A DNA stretch of 37,485 bases from a virus, in IMG/VR virus record IMGVR_UViG_3300020450_000004, positions 1 to 37,485 of that record. One strand, given 5' to 3'. Made by a program: the position numbers and the translations under genes. The notes beneath the pieces were generated by a model that worked only from the letters and a program-made list of their open reading frames with translations, was not told the DNA's origin and made no database searches. Numbering within the stretch: the stretch's first letter is position 1; each line of letters begins with the position of its first letter. This document shows positions 1 to 9,973 of this stretch, in pieces.

Positions 1-77
1 AGTGTCTTCTCTTATAGTCTTTGACCAAGTTCTAAAAGCACTGTTGCCTTGAGAGTCTGTAAATTCATTTAGATTTA
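1..77. repeat. Terminal direct repeat, copy 1 (assembly circle overlap)
   Basis: These 77 bases are identical to 37409-37485. The reading frame of the internal virion protein D gene continues across the join without a break, so the repeat marks the closing of a circular assembly and not a gene boundary. The length 77 equals a commonly used assembler k-mer size, which suggests an assembly overlap. It lies inside a coding sequence, so it is unlikely to be the physical terminal repeat of the virion DNA. Confidence 0.95.
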
Positions 78-3000
78 TTTCAGCTCCATTAATAATTTGA
101 TTAGGTTTAACTGAATTTAAAAAACCCTCAGTGTCTTTCACTGCTTCATATACAACATTACCTTTTTTTAACTTTTTCATTGTAGTAGGGTTTATAGTTC
201 TTTGTATAAATCTTTCAAAGTCAGAATCAGAATCTTTTAATTCTTGAAACAGTGAACCTATTCTTGGTGAAACTGTATCTACACCAAACCCAGCTTTCAT
301 TCTAATTGAATCTAATAAAGAATTCGATTTTCTATAAAATTCATCATTACTTACTTTTTGAATAATATTAGGAACATAAGAAGCTATGTGATTTTGGATT
401 AGTCTTTTAAATTCAAAACCGTCATTATCCTCAATAGCTCTTCCTAGTTCAGCAAACCTTGTTGCAAAAGTTTGGGTAACAACAACATTTTTCTTTGCTT
501 GAACACCAGCTTGAATACCGTTTAAAAATTTAGTTTCAAAAGGAAGTTCTCTATTACCAACAATTTCTTCAGTAGGTATTTTATCATTTGAACCCATTTG
601 TGACATATAAAGTTCCATAATCTCAGCAGAAATTTCTTCTCTATCTTCGTCATTTAAATCGTCATATACTCTAGAAAATTCTGCAACAAGACCTAATAAA
701 GCTCCTGCTGGTGGGAGTTGTCTTAACTCAAACTGTGTGTCAAATATTTTAACTGAAAATGGTGTAAAGTTTTCCTCACTTTTTTTCTCTAAGAATCTAT
801 TGTAATCTTTTAAGTAATTAAAATTTTCATCACCCTTGTAACCAGTAGCTCCAGATAAATAACCCTCTCTGAAAGTAAAGAAAGCTCCAGACATTATTAA
901 AGTGCCAAGAATTTGTTGACCTCTGATTTCAGCAACATTTTCTAAATTTGGTGAATTTCCAAAAAAAGCTTTTGCTCTAGTTGGTGTACCCAATCCAATA
1001 AGAGGTACTCTTTTTATAGTTTCAGTAGCTAAGTTTGTTGTTACTCTAAAAAAAGGAAATACTTGTTTTAATATTGGATATTCGTCCATTGCTTGAGAAA
1101 CTTTCTCGAAAAAACCAATCATTTCATTTTTGTAAGCTCCTCTATTAGCATATCCTAAAGCTTCTCTATTAAGACCAGCTCCAAACTCATCAAATGAATC
1201 TTCTATATATTCGTTAACGGCTTTTGTGTATTCTTCAGTTCCCTCTTTTAATCCACCTCTCCTAGCACTTCTATGAGCTAGTGTTTCTATTCTTGATCTG
1301 TAATTAATTTGAACAAAGAACTCATCAACAGAGTTCATAAATCTACTAGGTAATCTGATTACTTCACCAGTTACATTTATAGCAGTCTTACCTACTTTTT
1401 TGGCAATGTTATCACCCTCTTTTATTTTGGAAGAAATAACTGGACTATCATCAAATTTATCTAATTTATTTTTATTAGTTATTATTGTCTTACCACTTTT
1501 TAAAACTTGGTAAGCATACCTACTTGCTAATTTTATTTTAGATGTAAGATTAACAATTTCATCTTTAGCTTCTTGAACTTGTTTTTGTATTTGCTCGTAT
1601 TCAGCATCATTCATCTCTTTTCCAGTAAGTTTCTTTTTACTCTTAACTGCTTCATCTGGAGATATTGTTTTTTTATGTTTATGAACTATTGAAAGTGGAA
1701 TATTCTTTGTTCTGTTCCATATTTTACCAGCTCCTCCACCTATAATCTTTTCTATTGGTGGAAATACTGACCCTTGTATATTACCAAGAAAGTTTGCAAA
1801 TTGAGTTTTAGGTGAGAATAATACTGCATTGTACCATATCTCATTTGCTATATCCCAAGTCTTTTTACCAGCAACTACTTCAAATACTTTTTCAATAGAA
1901 CTTTTGTCACCAAGACTGGCAACCTTTTCCATAAATATTTCAAATGATTTTGGGTTGCTATTGAAGTCTGGTGAAAACTTCATCAAGTCTTGGATATCTT
2001 CAAACAATGCACCAGATTCATTTATTTTTTGTTTCTCAATCCCAAAACTTCTAACACCTCTACCAAAGTTTTTGGCTACTTTTTTAGTATTACCTACTAA
2101 TTGAATCATTAGACCAGCCAACACTTCAGCTTCTTCTAAAGCAGATTTGTCACCAGATTTATATTTTTTAAATGCTGATATCATTTGTTCAGCTACAGTT
2201 CTATTCATTGATGTAAGAGCTAAAATAGTAGCATTAGCATCATCAGTATTTTTACCTAAAGCATCAGCATCATCAACTAACTTTGCTAAACCATCAATGT
2301 TATTAGCATTACCATATTTTTGTATAGCTTTCCTTTTTACTGCATCATCAGTAACAACTTTATTTAAGCTCTTCATAGTTTTCTTTACTTGATTAAATGC
2401 TTCTTTGAGTGCAACAAAACCCTCTTTAGAAAGTTTTTTATCTTTGATGTAAGGTTTTAGATTTACAAAAACATCTTGTAATTCTATAGCCGTATCAAAG
2501 TCTATTTCACCTTTATTATATTTATCTATCTGCTCATTTAATGTTTTAGGAATGTTATCTATTGCTTCATAGATTGCTGACTTCTGTTCTGATTTTATTT
2601 GAGCTTGTTTAGTATTTAATATTTTACCAGCTTCAGCTTTAATGTTTTGCTTCTTAATATTTTCTTTTACTTCTTTGTTTGCACTTTTTAAATTATCGAC
2701 ATTTACACCTTTTTTTAAGTTATCAATGTCTTCTTTAAGATTTTTTAAATTATCGATATCATCATTTATTTCATCATAAGTTTGTTTTGTACTTTTACCA
2801 GATGTAACATCATTACCTTTTTTAAATAATCTTAATACTGAAAAAACTGCTTCTGAAGAAACACCTAAACCAGCTCCCTCAATAGCATTTTTCATTCTTG
2901 ATTCCCACCAAGTATCATCTTCTTTTGATACAAGATATCCTAACCAAGTGTCTTCTATGTCTGGATTATATTGATGTATAATATCTGTAAGTCTTCCAGT

Positions 3001-3732
3001 ATCTTCACCAAAAGCTACAAAGTCAGTTAATGCACCTAGTGTTATTGTTTTCCCAGCTTTAGCAAGTCTATTTGTGTAATCTGGAATCTTCGTTATTTTA
3101 TCCAGACCTTTATAACCTCCAATAAAAGTAACAATACCCTCTGCCATAGGAGAGAAAGAATTGTTATATTTATCTGGTGATAACGGTTCAAAAAAACCAG
3201 TCCATCTTGGAGCTTCTATTTTAAGAGCATCATCTAAACCTATAGTTCCAGTAATACCAGTTATTCCATAAGTTGGTGTATCTTTATCAGCTACGGCTTC
3301 ATCATAAGGAACATATTGTACAATCCCATTCTTAGCATCTTCACCGTATCTAAATCCACCTAGATTTGTCTTTTCTCCTAAAGTGTCACCTATATCCTCT
3401 AGCAATTCCACAGAAGAATTTATAAAGTTTCTAGAAGCATTGTAGGGAATCTTAGGTAAATCATATATTGTACCTAACATATTATTTCCAAAGTTAGCTA
3501 CACCATCTAAGAATCCACCACTTTGAACTTGTTTTAGTTCACCTAAATCTTTTTGCACTTCAGTTAAAAATATGTCTTCTCTAGGGTCTACATCTTCTTG
3601 CACATTCTCATTTACAGTTTCTGTACCTTGATTATCTTCTTGCTCTAGTGGAACTGTGTTTGTTGTTGAATCAATAGGGTTTCCATCATCATCAACTTTC
3701 ACAAGTTTTCCATCTATCATTTTGAACGGCAT
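1..3732 (-). CDS. Internal virion protein D (T7 gp16-like), N-terminal 1244 codons
   Basis: The ATG at 3732 is preceded by AAGGAG with good spacing. The frame is open for exactly 1244 codons to base 1 and continues through the circle join to the stop at 37061, giving about 1359 aa (T7 gp16 is 1318 aa). In T7 the last and largest core protein is ejected into the cell envelope and forms part of the DNA-ejection channel; that role is inferred from length and position after the gp13, gp14 and gp15 equivalents. Visible features are an acidic N-terminus, a long charged coiled-coil-like stretch around residues 300-480 and a hydrophobic patch near residues 950-970. I see no lytic transglycosylase motif at the N-terminus, where T7 gp16 has one. 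The region carries a promoter-like site at 3373-3392. Confidence 0.85.
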   Translation of the reverse strand, partial: MPFKMIDGKLVKVDDDGNPIDSTTNTVPLEQEDNQGTETVNENVQEDVDPREDIFLTEVQKDLGELKQVQSGGFLDGVANFGNNMLGTIYDLPKIPYNASRNFINSSVELLEDIGDTLGEKTNLGGFRYGEDAKNGIVQYVPYDEAVADKDTPTYGITGITGTIGLDDALKIEAPRWTGFFEPLSPDKYNNSFSPMAEGIVTFIGGYKGLDKITKIPDYTNRLAKAGKTITLGALTDFVAFGEDTGRLTDIIHQYNPDIEDTWLGYLVSKEDDTWWESRMKNAIEGAGLGVSSEAVFSVLRLFKKGNDVTSGKSTKQTYDEINDDIDNLKNLKEDIDNLKKGVNVDNLKSANKEVKENIKKQNIKAEAGKILNTKQAQIKSEQKSAIYEAIDNIPKTLNEQIDKYNKGEIDFDTAIELQDVFVNLKPYIKDKKLSKEGFVALKEAFNQVKKTMKSLNKVVTDDAVKRKAIQKYGNANNIDGLAKLVDDADALGKNTDDANATILALTSMNRTVAEQMISAFKKYKSGDKSALEEAEVLAGLMIQLVGNTKKVAKNFGRGVRSFGIEKQKINESGALFEDIQDLMKFSPDFNSNPKSFEIFMEKVASLGDKSSIEKVFEVVAGKKTWDIANEIWYNAVLFSPKTQFANFLGNIQGSVFPPIEKIIGGGAGKIWNRTKNIPLSIVHKHKKTISPDEAVKSKKKLTGKEMNDAEYEQIQKQVQEAKDEIVNLTSKIKLASRYAYQVLKSGKTIITNKNKLDKFDDSPVISSKIKEGDNIAKKVGKTAINVTGEVIRLPSRFMNSVDEFFVQINYRSRIETLAHRSARRGGLKEGTEEYTKAVNEYIEDSFDEFGAGLNREALGYANRGAYKNEMIGFFEKVSQAMDEYPILKQVFPFFRVTTNLATETIKRVPLIGLGTPTRAKAFFGNSPNLENVAEIRGQQILGTLIMSGAFFTFREGYLSGATGYKGDENFNYLKDYNRFLEKKSEENFTPFSVKIFDTQFELRQLPPAGALLGLVAEFSRVYDDLNDEDREEISAEIMELYMSQMGSNDKIPTEEIVGNRELPFETKFLNGIQAGVQAKKNVVVTQTFATRFAELGRAIEDNDGFEFKRLIQNHIASYVPNIIQKVSNDEFYRKSNSLLDSIRMKAGFGVDTVSPRIGSLFQELKDSDSDFERFIQRTINPTTMKKLKKGNVVYEAVKDTEGFLNSVKPNQIINGAEINLNEFTDSQGNSAFRTWSKTIREDT
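3373..3392 (-). promoter_or_regulatory. SP6-like phage promoter candidate inside internal virion protein D gene
   Basis: The minus strand reads TAGGTGACACTTTAGGAGAA. Its GTGACACTTTAGGAGAA part is identical over 17 nt to the intergenic site at 15271-15290, and the whole resembles the SP6 promoter core (GGTGACACTATAG). It also encodes part of the protein (residues Gly-Asp-Thr-Leu-Gly-Glu), so chance or codon constraint cannot be excluded. Confidence 0.4.
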
Positions 3733-3741
3733 ATTTTCTCC

Positions 3742-5925
3742 TTATTTAAAATTAGCAAGATTATCTTTTAAGAATTTAATTACTTCTGGTGGGAAACCAA
3801 ATGCTTGAGCAAGTTCTACAGTTACCACTGGTTTAATTATTTTATTTTGATATTTGTTTTCAAATTCTGATTCTGTAATAAATTCAAATCCAGTTGGATT
3901 ATCTATATTAGGACTTTCTTTATATAGAAGAACTAAATTATCTTTTCCAAAGTCAAAGGTCTTTTGTGTATTTCCAAAAGCTTTTTCTACTGCTTCTTTA
4001 AAGTTTTCATTTCTTGTTCCTACAAGTATATCACCACCTTTAACTAAATCAGTTCCTTTAGCTTTATTAGTTGTAGCATCAAAAGTATTTCCTACTAATT
4101 CTTCTTTGTCCTTTTTAATATTTTCTTTTGGTTCTGTTGTTACAAATTCACCAATATCTATTGGTCTAGTTTGTTCACTTCCAGAATCTCCGATAGTTTC
4201 TCCAGTAAATATATCTTGTAGACCTTTATATTTTAAAGTTTGCATTTCTGTTGAAACCCAGTCTTCAATAAACTTATTAAAGCCATCTTGTTTTTCTTTC
4301 ATTGTTTTTAGTTTTAAAGCTTCTTCTGATTGTAGCCATTTTTTTGCACTAAACTCTAAAGATGTAACAAACAACTCACCCATTCTCTTTATCTCAGTTC
4401 CATCAGCATAAGCATCTACAAGATTTTTAATAGTTTTCTTGTATATATTATAGTTGTTTAAGGAATCAGTATTTAATAAAAAGTTATTCTTAGGGTCTTG
4501 ATTAAATAATATTTTTGAATTGTTATTTCTAAAATCTTCAAGACTTATCTTATCTTCTGTAAAAGCTTTTTTATTTTTATCATAAGCAGTATTCAAGTCA
4601 TTTTCAAATATAGATTTAATTATAGACTTTTGTGTAGTTTCATCTGTTTCACCTACATTTTTTCTTTGATTTCTTATAAATTCTATTTCAAGAGTAGATT
4701 TATCTACTAGAGCATTAGGACTATATAAGTATTGATATCTCTCTTGTTCACTCATTGCATCAAACTTTTGTACAAGTGAATCAGTTGCAATGACATCTCT
4801 GCTTCTAATAGAAGTTGCTTTTGCATTTTGTTCTTTTGCTTGATTGTCTAATATTTTTGCTTTTTCTATCGATAAGAATTGAGTCATCTCGTCACTATCT
4901 ACAAATTTAGTACCGTCAACAAATTCTATTTTAGGCAAAATACTATCAATCATTCTTAATTGATTTTTGTAATCATTTGGATATTGTTCAATAAAATTTT
5001 GCAAAGAAGACTTAACAATGTTTTTTAACTTTGTTGGGTTCTTGTTGATACTATAGACTTCAGAAAGATTCGATTTTATATCTTGAGCTATATGCCAATC
5101 TGGATTGTCTTTGTCTTGATGTAATTTAAATGACCCAGCTAATATACTTGCAGTCTGACTGTTAAATTTATCTGTTGCTAGTTTTTGTACATTTTGAATA
5201 TAGCTATTTCTAATAGTATTATTTACTGAAGTAGTAGATTTAAAAAATGTTTCTTTTAATAGCTGAGGTGGAAAAGCATCTAAATTATTTTCAAAGAAAA
5301 AATCTTTTAGAATTCCTCTATACCATTTGTTGTAAGCTCCATCAGATACATCATTCTTAATACCATCTTCTTCAAATCTTCTGATTGCATAAGTAGAAAA
5401 TTCATTAAGACCTAAATTTTTAAGTTGAAGTTTGTTACTTACTAAATTGTAATATGGACTATCTGTTTCTTTTATCTCTTTATTTTTAACTTTATCAGCA
5501 AGTATATTTTTAAATTGGTTTCTTTCTTCTATTGCATTACTAACTGTACTTATAGAACTACCGTCAGCTTTTTTACCGTTAATGTTATTATTTAATGGTG
5601 TTACATCTATTTTAGATTTCTTTTCTTCTTTAGGTTTTTCCTCTGGTTTCTCTGTACCGTCACCAAAGTCTATATCTTCTCCTATTTCATATTCAATTTC
5701 AGCTTCTGCTTCTTCTTCTTTTCTTATTTTTTCTCTAGTTAAAATTGCATTTTTAGTAAGACCGTCACTAGCAAAATTTTCTAAAGCTTTTGTAAATTGT
5801 TCTAAACCTTGAGGTAATGGTTTTACTTGAGGTCTATAAAATAAATCAAAATCTCTAACCACTACTTGAGGAAGTTCTGGGTTCAGATTCAAGCTTGGAA
5901 GTTGGGGATTATTTCTTTTTGCCAT
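3742..5925 (-). CDS. Internal virion protein C (T7 gp15-like)
   Basis: A protein of 727 aa (T7 gp15 is 747 aa), placed between the gp14-like and gp16-like genes exactly as in T7. In T7 this protein forms part of the internal core and, after ejection, the periplasmic part of the DNA-translocation tube. The sequence is hydrophilic, has a Pro-rich N-terminus (about residues 8-45), an acidic Glu/Lys segment at about 70-110, and long helical charged stretches. There is no signal peptide or membrane segment. The start has AAGGA about 11 nt upstream. The call rests on size and order more than on a diagnostic motif. Confidence 0.8.
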   Translation of the reverse strand: MAKRNNPQLPSLNLNPELPQVVVRDFDLFYRPQVKPLPQGLEQFTKALENFASDGLTKNAILTREKIRKEEEAEAEIEYEIGEDIDFGDGTEKPEEKPKEEKKSKIDVTPLNNNINGKKADGSSISTVSNAIEERNQFKNILADKVKNKEIKETDSPYYNLVSNKLQLKNLGLNEFSTYAIRRFEEDGIKNDVSDGAYNKWYRGILKDFFFENNLDAFPPQLLKETFFKSTTSVNNTIRNSYIQNVQKLATDKFNSQTASILAGSFKLHQDKDNPDWHIAQDIKSNLSEVYSINKNPTKLKNIVKSSLQNFIEQYPNDYKNQLRMIDSILPKIEFVDGTKFVDSDEMTQFLSIEKAKILDNQAKEQNAKATSIRSRDVIATDSLVQKFDAMSEQERYQYLYSPNALVDKSTLEIEFIRNQRKNVGETDETTQKSIIKSIFENDLNTAYDKNKKAFTEDKISLEDFRNNNSKILFNQDPKNNFLLNTDSLNNYNIYKKTIKNLVDAYADGTEIKRMGELFVTSLEFSAKKWLQSEEALKLKTMKEKQDGFNKFIEDWVSTEMQTLKYKGLQDIFTGETIGDSGSEQTRPIDIGEFVTTEPKENIKKDKEELVGNTFDATTNKAKGTDLVKGGDILVGTRNENFKEAVEKAFGNTQKTFDFGKDNLVLLYKESPNIDNPTGFEFITESEFENKYQNKIIKPVVTVELAQAFGFPPEVIKFLKDNLANFK

Positions 5926-5940
5926 TTTAACTTTGTGTCC

Positions 5941-6501
5941 TTATCTGTTTAATGCTTCTATCATTTTTAAATCATCATCTCTTTGTTGTTCTGCATATTT
6001 AAATCCATAATATTTATTAGCTAAATTTAAAGATTCAGTAGCAAACAACAACATAGGATTTGGTGGTGTTACATAGGTGCTTTGTGCTTCAGCACCAAAC
6101 TTAATTGCTTCTAAGTTTCTTTCATATTGATCAATGTTATTATTTAAGTTTCTATCAACAGAAGCCATATAGTTTCCCTCTACTCTATAGAAGTCACTAT
6201 AAACTGACATTGCACTTCCTCTTAGAGCTATGTTCTTTTCTCCAAAAACATTTCTAGCAGTAGCTCTAGCTTTTCTAGATTTTAATGAAGCTTGATATTT
6301 CTTTTCTAACCCCTCATCAACAACTTGCTGAATTTTTAATTGTTCATTTGCATATCTTTGAATAGCATTTTTTCTTGCTAAATCATTTTGTCTTCTTTGT
6401 TGTTGAGCTACGGCTTTCTGTTGTTGATAGTTCTGATAGAAAGATAATCCAGCAGAAGCAACAGAAGTGGCTATTAATACGGCTGTTGTTGGTTCACACA
6501 T
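5941..6501 (-). CDS. Internal virion protein B (T7 gp14-like)
   Basis: A protein of 186 aa (T7 gp14 is 196 aa). The N-terminus MCEPTTAVLIATSVASAG is a short hydrophobic segment, followed by a Gln-rich helix (about residues 22-60). This is the usual gp14 plan: a membrane-inserting N-terminus that makes the outer-membrane part of the ejection channel, then a helical body. The start overlaps the end of the gp13-like gene by 28 nt and has only a weak ribosome site (GAG), so coupling is likely. It sits directly before the gp15-like gene. Confidence 0.85.
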   Translation of the reverse strand: MCEPTTAVLIATSVASAGLSFYQNYQQQKAVAQQQRRQNDLARKNAIQRYANEQLKIQQVVDEGLEKKYQASLKSRKARATARNVFGEKNIALRGSAMSVYSDFYRVEGNYMASVDRNLNNNIDQYERNLEAIKFGAEAQSTYVTPPNPMLLFATESLNLANKYYGFKYAEQQRDDDLKMIEALNR

Positions 6502-6974
6502 AATTTTGCAATCTCATAAAAAGGTTTATTTAATACTCCATAGTTAAGTTTTCTTATAAATTTAAAGCCACAAAACTTTAACCATTTAATATGTAATGTA
6601 TTTCTTGCATCTACATAGTTCCATAAAAGTGGATAAGTTTTGTGAAAGTTGTTGACCACTCCTCTACATTCTCTAAGAAATGGTATTGATATTTTTTCTA
6701 ATTCTGGTGTTGCTAAAAACCATATAGCTCCAAATACATTTACTCCAAAAATAGCAATAGGAATGTTTTGTACATTACAAATAGTAAAACATAAAGTAGA
6801 TTCAGATATTCCATTAGATATTGCCATAAGTGGAGTATTACCACTTGCACTGATAATTTCCCTTTTGTCCTCGTATCTAAGAGTCTTTGCAAGTATCTTA
6901 GCATCAGATAATTTTGAGAGTCTGAAGTAACCATAGTCTTCTACTCTTTTAGATATCTTGGCTTTGGGTGACAT
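6474..6974 (-). CDS. gp13-like internal virion protein A (GNAT-like, DUF2833 type)
   Basis: I chose the ATG at 6974 (166 aa) because GGAGG lies 6 nt upstream; the in-frame ATG at 6995 lacks a good site. The protein resembles the gp13/DUF2833 family of T7-like phages, which looks like an N-acetyltransferase fold: a central strand (ICNVQNIPIAIFGVN), a GAIWFLATPELE segment, and a C-terminal motif (LHIKWLKFCGFKFIR) as in GNAT proteins. In T7, gp13 is needed for normal virion assembly; no substrate can be named here. The gene overlaps the end of tail tubular protein B by 26 nt and precedes the gp14-like gene. Confidence 0.75.
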   Translation of the reverse strand: MSPKAKISKRVEDYGYFRLSKLSDAKILAKTLRYEDKREIISASGNTPLMAISNGISESTLCFTICNVQNIPIAIFGVNVFGAIWFLATPELEKISIPFLRECRGVVNNFHKTYPLLWNYVDARNTLHIKWLKFCGFKFIRKLNYGVLNKPFYEIAKLCVNQQQPY

Positions 6975-9327
6975 AATATCCCTCCCAATTTGCATTGATG
7001 AAATTACTAGGAAGATGCGAATTATTTTTTAGGACTATACTTAAATTATCGTTTCTTGATTGAACTGAAAATTTAAAATCTCCATCTTCAAGATTTACAG
7101 TACCAAGTAAACCAGCTCCAGTTATTGTTCCAGTGAATGTAGAAGAACTTGTATCTCTAGCTTTTGGTGTAACCTCAGTTTGAAAGAATCCAGTATTATT
7201 AAATGAAACACTCCAATTTCTTATTTGTAATCTTCCCTCTTTAACAGAAATTCTAGCTCCATTACTATCAGCTAGTTGTACAAATTGTTGAGAAAATTTA
7301 AATAAAAATTCATATTGTTCACCAACAAAGAATTTAAAATTTGTAATATCACCAGATACAGTAATTGAAGTTCCAGATTGTGTATTAGTTAGAATTTCTC
7401 TACCAGCTTTGTTTGTTCCACCAACCCTACCTACTACTTTCATAGTGTTATTAATTACATAAGGTAAAGTGATTGTAGTTATATTTGTAGCTGAATCATA
7501 ACTTTTTGTTACTTCAGTTTCTAATAATTTTCTATCTAAGTGAGTTAAGTAAGTAGCTCCAGTATCAACTCTAGCTGGTGACACATCAACCTTTTCTAGA
7601 TAAACACCGTCACTTCTTTCATTAACAATAATTAATGTGTTTTCTATAAAATCTATATTTAAAATATTATCTGTTGTAGCTAAACCGTAATCCCATTTAT
7701 GCCAAGCACTTTGTAATCTTTTCCCAGAAGATACATAATATTGATAAATATAAATACAGTTGGGTGAATCAGAACTTAATATTGCTAATATATTTTCATT
7801 TGTAGCTGAAGTAATTTTAAAAACATTTTTAGGTATAAATACTGGAACATTTGCAGTTATATCATCTGCTTGTTTTGTATCTGTGTCAGAAGCAATAAAA
7901 AACTCTCTCATACCAGTAAAGTCACCTTTAGGAAATGTAAAGAATACATTACTACCAGCACCTTTTGGTTTTGTTTGTCTATCAGCTTCAAATTCTGTAG
8001 CAACATTTATAGCTACATTAGAAGCAGTCAGAGTAGCTTCACCACTCATAATAAATTGTGTTTGGTCACTAAATAATAGTAGTTCTTCATCAAAAGAAAT
8101 GGCGTGTCTAAGTATAGAAACTTTTGTATGTGTACTAGCAATATCAATAGGGTCAGTGTCTAATAGTTGTGTTACAGTTTCTGGAAAGAAATCAAAGAAC
8201 TCTCCAGCTCTCGACATAATAACATTCTCATCTGACAAGAATCCTAGTCTGTTTCTATGAAAGAATAAGTCATTTAGTTTTCTACCTATAAAACTAGGAG
8301 TAGGAGCTGAGTCTTCGTCACCAGCTACTCTTTGACCATACTTAGGTGTTGTAAAATCAGTACCATCTACTTGATATGTTGTACCGTCTAATTGTGTAAA
8401 TCTAAAATTACCGTCAGCAGTTCTAATTAAAGAATGAGGTAATGTTGTTGGGTCTAAAGCAACTTGTATATCTGGTTTTACAGTTTCTTTCCAAACACCG
8501 TCACCATCTTGAAATTCTTCAAATTTAACATAGTAATTATCAAAAGTATTTCCAGCATCTCCAGTTACCTCAACAACCATATTGTTTATAGCTGGAGATG
8601 GTAAATCAGAAAAGTTTTGTACTGTATCTTTAACTACTTGAGAAGCATCATTTCCATAACCATCAGATGAAGAAACTGCTAGTGTTCCAGATGATTTTGT
8701 AATACCTATACTACCTACACCAATCTTGACTACAGTAACATCTGTTGGGGGACTACCTTGTATTGCTGAGAATAAATTATCTCTAATAGTTTCACCGTTA
8801 GTAGAACCTCCAGAAGTGTATTGAGTATTGTCTATTGTCAAACTATAACTAGCTGAACTAACTCCTTGTAAAACTGTATATACTGCTTGTTCTACTTTAG
8901 CTCCAGATGTAACTGTACTATCAAATTGAGGTACTTTTTGTTTATTTAATATAAAAGTAAAATCAGCAACTGTTGTTGCTACATAATCTTGTTTAGGGTT
9001 TGTAGCATCTAAATAATTTAAAGCACCAGTTTGTGCAACTACTGTTCTTTCTGTTCCATCAATTTCAAAAACTTTAATAGAATTAGCAGATATAGATATT
9101 ACATATCTTTCAGTAACATCTCTATTAATAGTATGAACAAAAGAATTAGCAAAACTTGTTGTTGATATTTTAGCAATATGTTTGCTTGGTGGTCTTTTCT
9201 TTAACCCCTCAACAACAGAACTAAAGCCATTAACTTGTTCATCAGCTTGTGACGGTAGTCTTAATATTTCTGGTTGTTGACTAACCCCTTGTACTAAGTT
9301 TGGAATTGTTCTTGATACTAAAGGCAT
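6949..9327 (-). CDS. Tail tubular protein B (T7 gp12-like nozzle)
   Basis: A protein of 792 aa (T7 gp12 is 794 aa). The N-terminus MPLVSRTIPNLVQGVSQQPE, followed by an EQVNGFSSVVEGLKKRPPSK segment, is the family signature. A second typical block is FFHRNRLGFLSDENVIMSRAGEFFDFFP near residue 355. The protein forms the distal tail nozzle through which DNA leaves the virion and to which fibres attach. Its start codon overlaps the stop of tail tubular protein A as TAATG, so the two are translationally coupled. Confidence 0.95.
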   Translation of the reverse strand: MPLVSRTIPNLVQGVSQQPEILRLPSQADEQVNGFSSVVEGLKKRPPSKHIAKISTTSFANSFVHTINRDVTERYVISISANSIKVFEIDGTERTVVAQTGALNYLDATNPKQDYVATTVADFTFILNKQKVPQFDSTVTSGAKVEQAVYTVLQGVSSASYSLTIDNTQYTSGGSTNGETIRDNLFSAIQGSPPTDVTVVKIGVGSIGITKSSGTLAVSSSDGYGNDASQVVKDTVQNFSDLPSPAINNMVVEVTGDAGNTFDNYYVKFEEFQDGDGVWKETVKPDIQVALDPTTLPHSLIRTADGNFRFTQLDGTTYQVDGTDFTTPKYGQRVAGDEDSAPTPSFIGRKLNDLFFHRNRLGFLSDENVIMSRAGEFFDFFPETVTQLLDTDPIDIASTHTKVSILRHAISFDEELLLFSDQTQFIMSGEATLTASNVAINVATEFEADRQTKPKGAGSNVFFTFPKGDFTGMREFFIASDTDTKQADDITANVPVFIPKNVFKITSATNENILAILSSDSPNCIYIYQYYVSSGKRLQSAWHKWDYGLATTDNILNIDFIENTLIIVNERSDGVYLEKVDVSPARVDTGATYLTHLDRKLLETEVTKSYDSATNITTITLPYVINNTMKVVGRVGGTNKAGREILTNTQSGTSITVSGDITNFKFFVGEQYEFLFKFSQQFVQLADSNGARISVKEGRLQIRNWSVSFNNTGFFQTEVTPKARDTSSSTFTGTITGAGLLGTVNLEDGDFKFSVQSRNDNLSIVLKNNSHLPSNFINANWEGYYVTQSQDI

Positions 9328-9929
9328 TAGAAACCTCTAAATCGATTAATTACATATTCTTGTTCTGGTGTGTCAAATATAGAATAATCACCAGTATTAG
9401 ATTCTGCTTGTAATAAAATAGAGTATGCTTTCTTTTCATCTTCAGTTGTGAATTTATGTAAAGCATTAGCTCCTAGTGTTCTATCGTGAAATATTCTAGC
9501 ACTTCTTATTGTAATATATTTTTTTGCTTGTTCTGGTATATCATCAAAATTAAGTAAATAAACTACAACAACATCTTCTAAATTTTCATCAAATGTATCT
9601 GAGTTAGTTGCTAAGTTATATAAAAAATTATTTCTTTGTACTACATCAAAATTTGTTTTTGCATATTTTCTTGGATTTAATTCTACTCTAACAATGTTTG
9701 TAGCTAGTGGGATTTTGTTGTTTGTGTTTCTTGGTAATTGAACTTTATAATGAGTGTTAAAATGCCAACCCTCAGATTGAACATCTCTAGACACTTCATT
9801 CAATACATTTTTAGCTACAGTACCATCAACTGGTAAAGTTCCAACAAGTGTATTTAGAGGAGCTTCACCAATAGTAGATAAAATTGTATTAACGGCTTCT
9901 AGCTGAGTAGTTCTATGTGTAATTGTCAT
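9327..9929 (-). CDS. Tail tubular protein A (T7 gp11-like gatekeeper)
   Basis: A protein of 200 aa (T7 gp11 is 196 aa). The N-terminal TQLEAVNTILSTIGEAPLNTL followed by a VQSEGWHFNTHY segment is characteristic of phage tail tubular protein A. In T7 it forms a dodecameric ring joining portal and nozzle. It lies just after the capsid gene and its hairpin, and is coupled to the nozzle gene by a TAATG overlap. Confidence 0.95.
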   Translation of the reverse strand: MTITHRTTQLEAVNTILSTIGEAPLNTLVGTLPVDGTVAKNVLNEVSRDVQSEGWHFNTHYKVQLPRNTNNKIPLATNIVRVELNPRKYAKTNFDVVQRNNFLYNLATNSDTFDENLEDVVVVYLLNFDDIPEQAKKYITIRSARIFHDRTLGANALHKFTTEDEKKAYSILLQAESNTGDYSIFDTPEQEYVINRFRGF

Positions 9930-9937
9930 ATATAAAG

Positions 9938-9961
9938 TAGGGGAGCTTTTACACTCCCCTA
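9938..9961 (-). terminator. Hairpin terminator after the capsid gene
   Basis: On the minus strand TAGGGGAG and CTCCCCTA form a perfect 8-bp, G+C-rich stem around an 8-nt loop, followed by CTTTATAT. It occupies the short gap between capsid and tail tubular protein A. T7 has its major terminator at the same place after gene 10, where it boosts capsid transcripts over tail transcripts. The U-tract is short, so termination may be partial. Confidence 0.7.
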
Positions 9962-9973
9962 TCTCCTAGTCTA

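Noticed and set aside
3300-3732. Lytic transglycosylase domain at the N-terminus of internal virion protein D
   Set aside because: T7 gp16 has one, but I see no catalytic Glu motif or SLT-like pattern in the first 150 residues here.
3854-4411. Plus-strand ORF of 185 aa opposite the internal virion protein C gene
   Set aside because: It is antisense to a well-supported gene, has no ribosome site, and its Ser/Pro/Leu/Phe-rich product is what the complement of this A+T-rich coding sequence gives. The same holds for the other plus-strand ORFs, for example 7760-8260 and 13728-14048.
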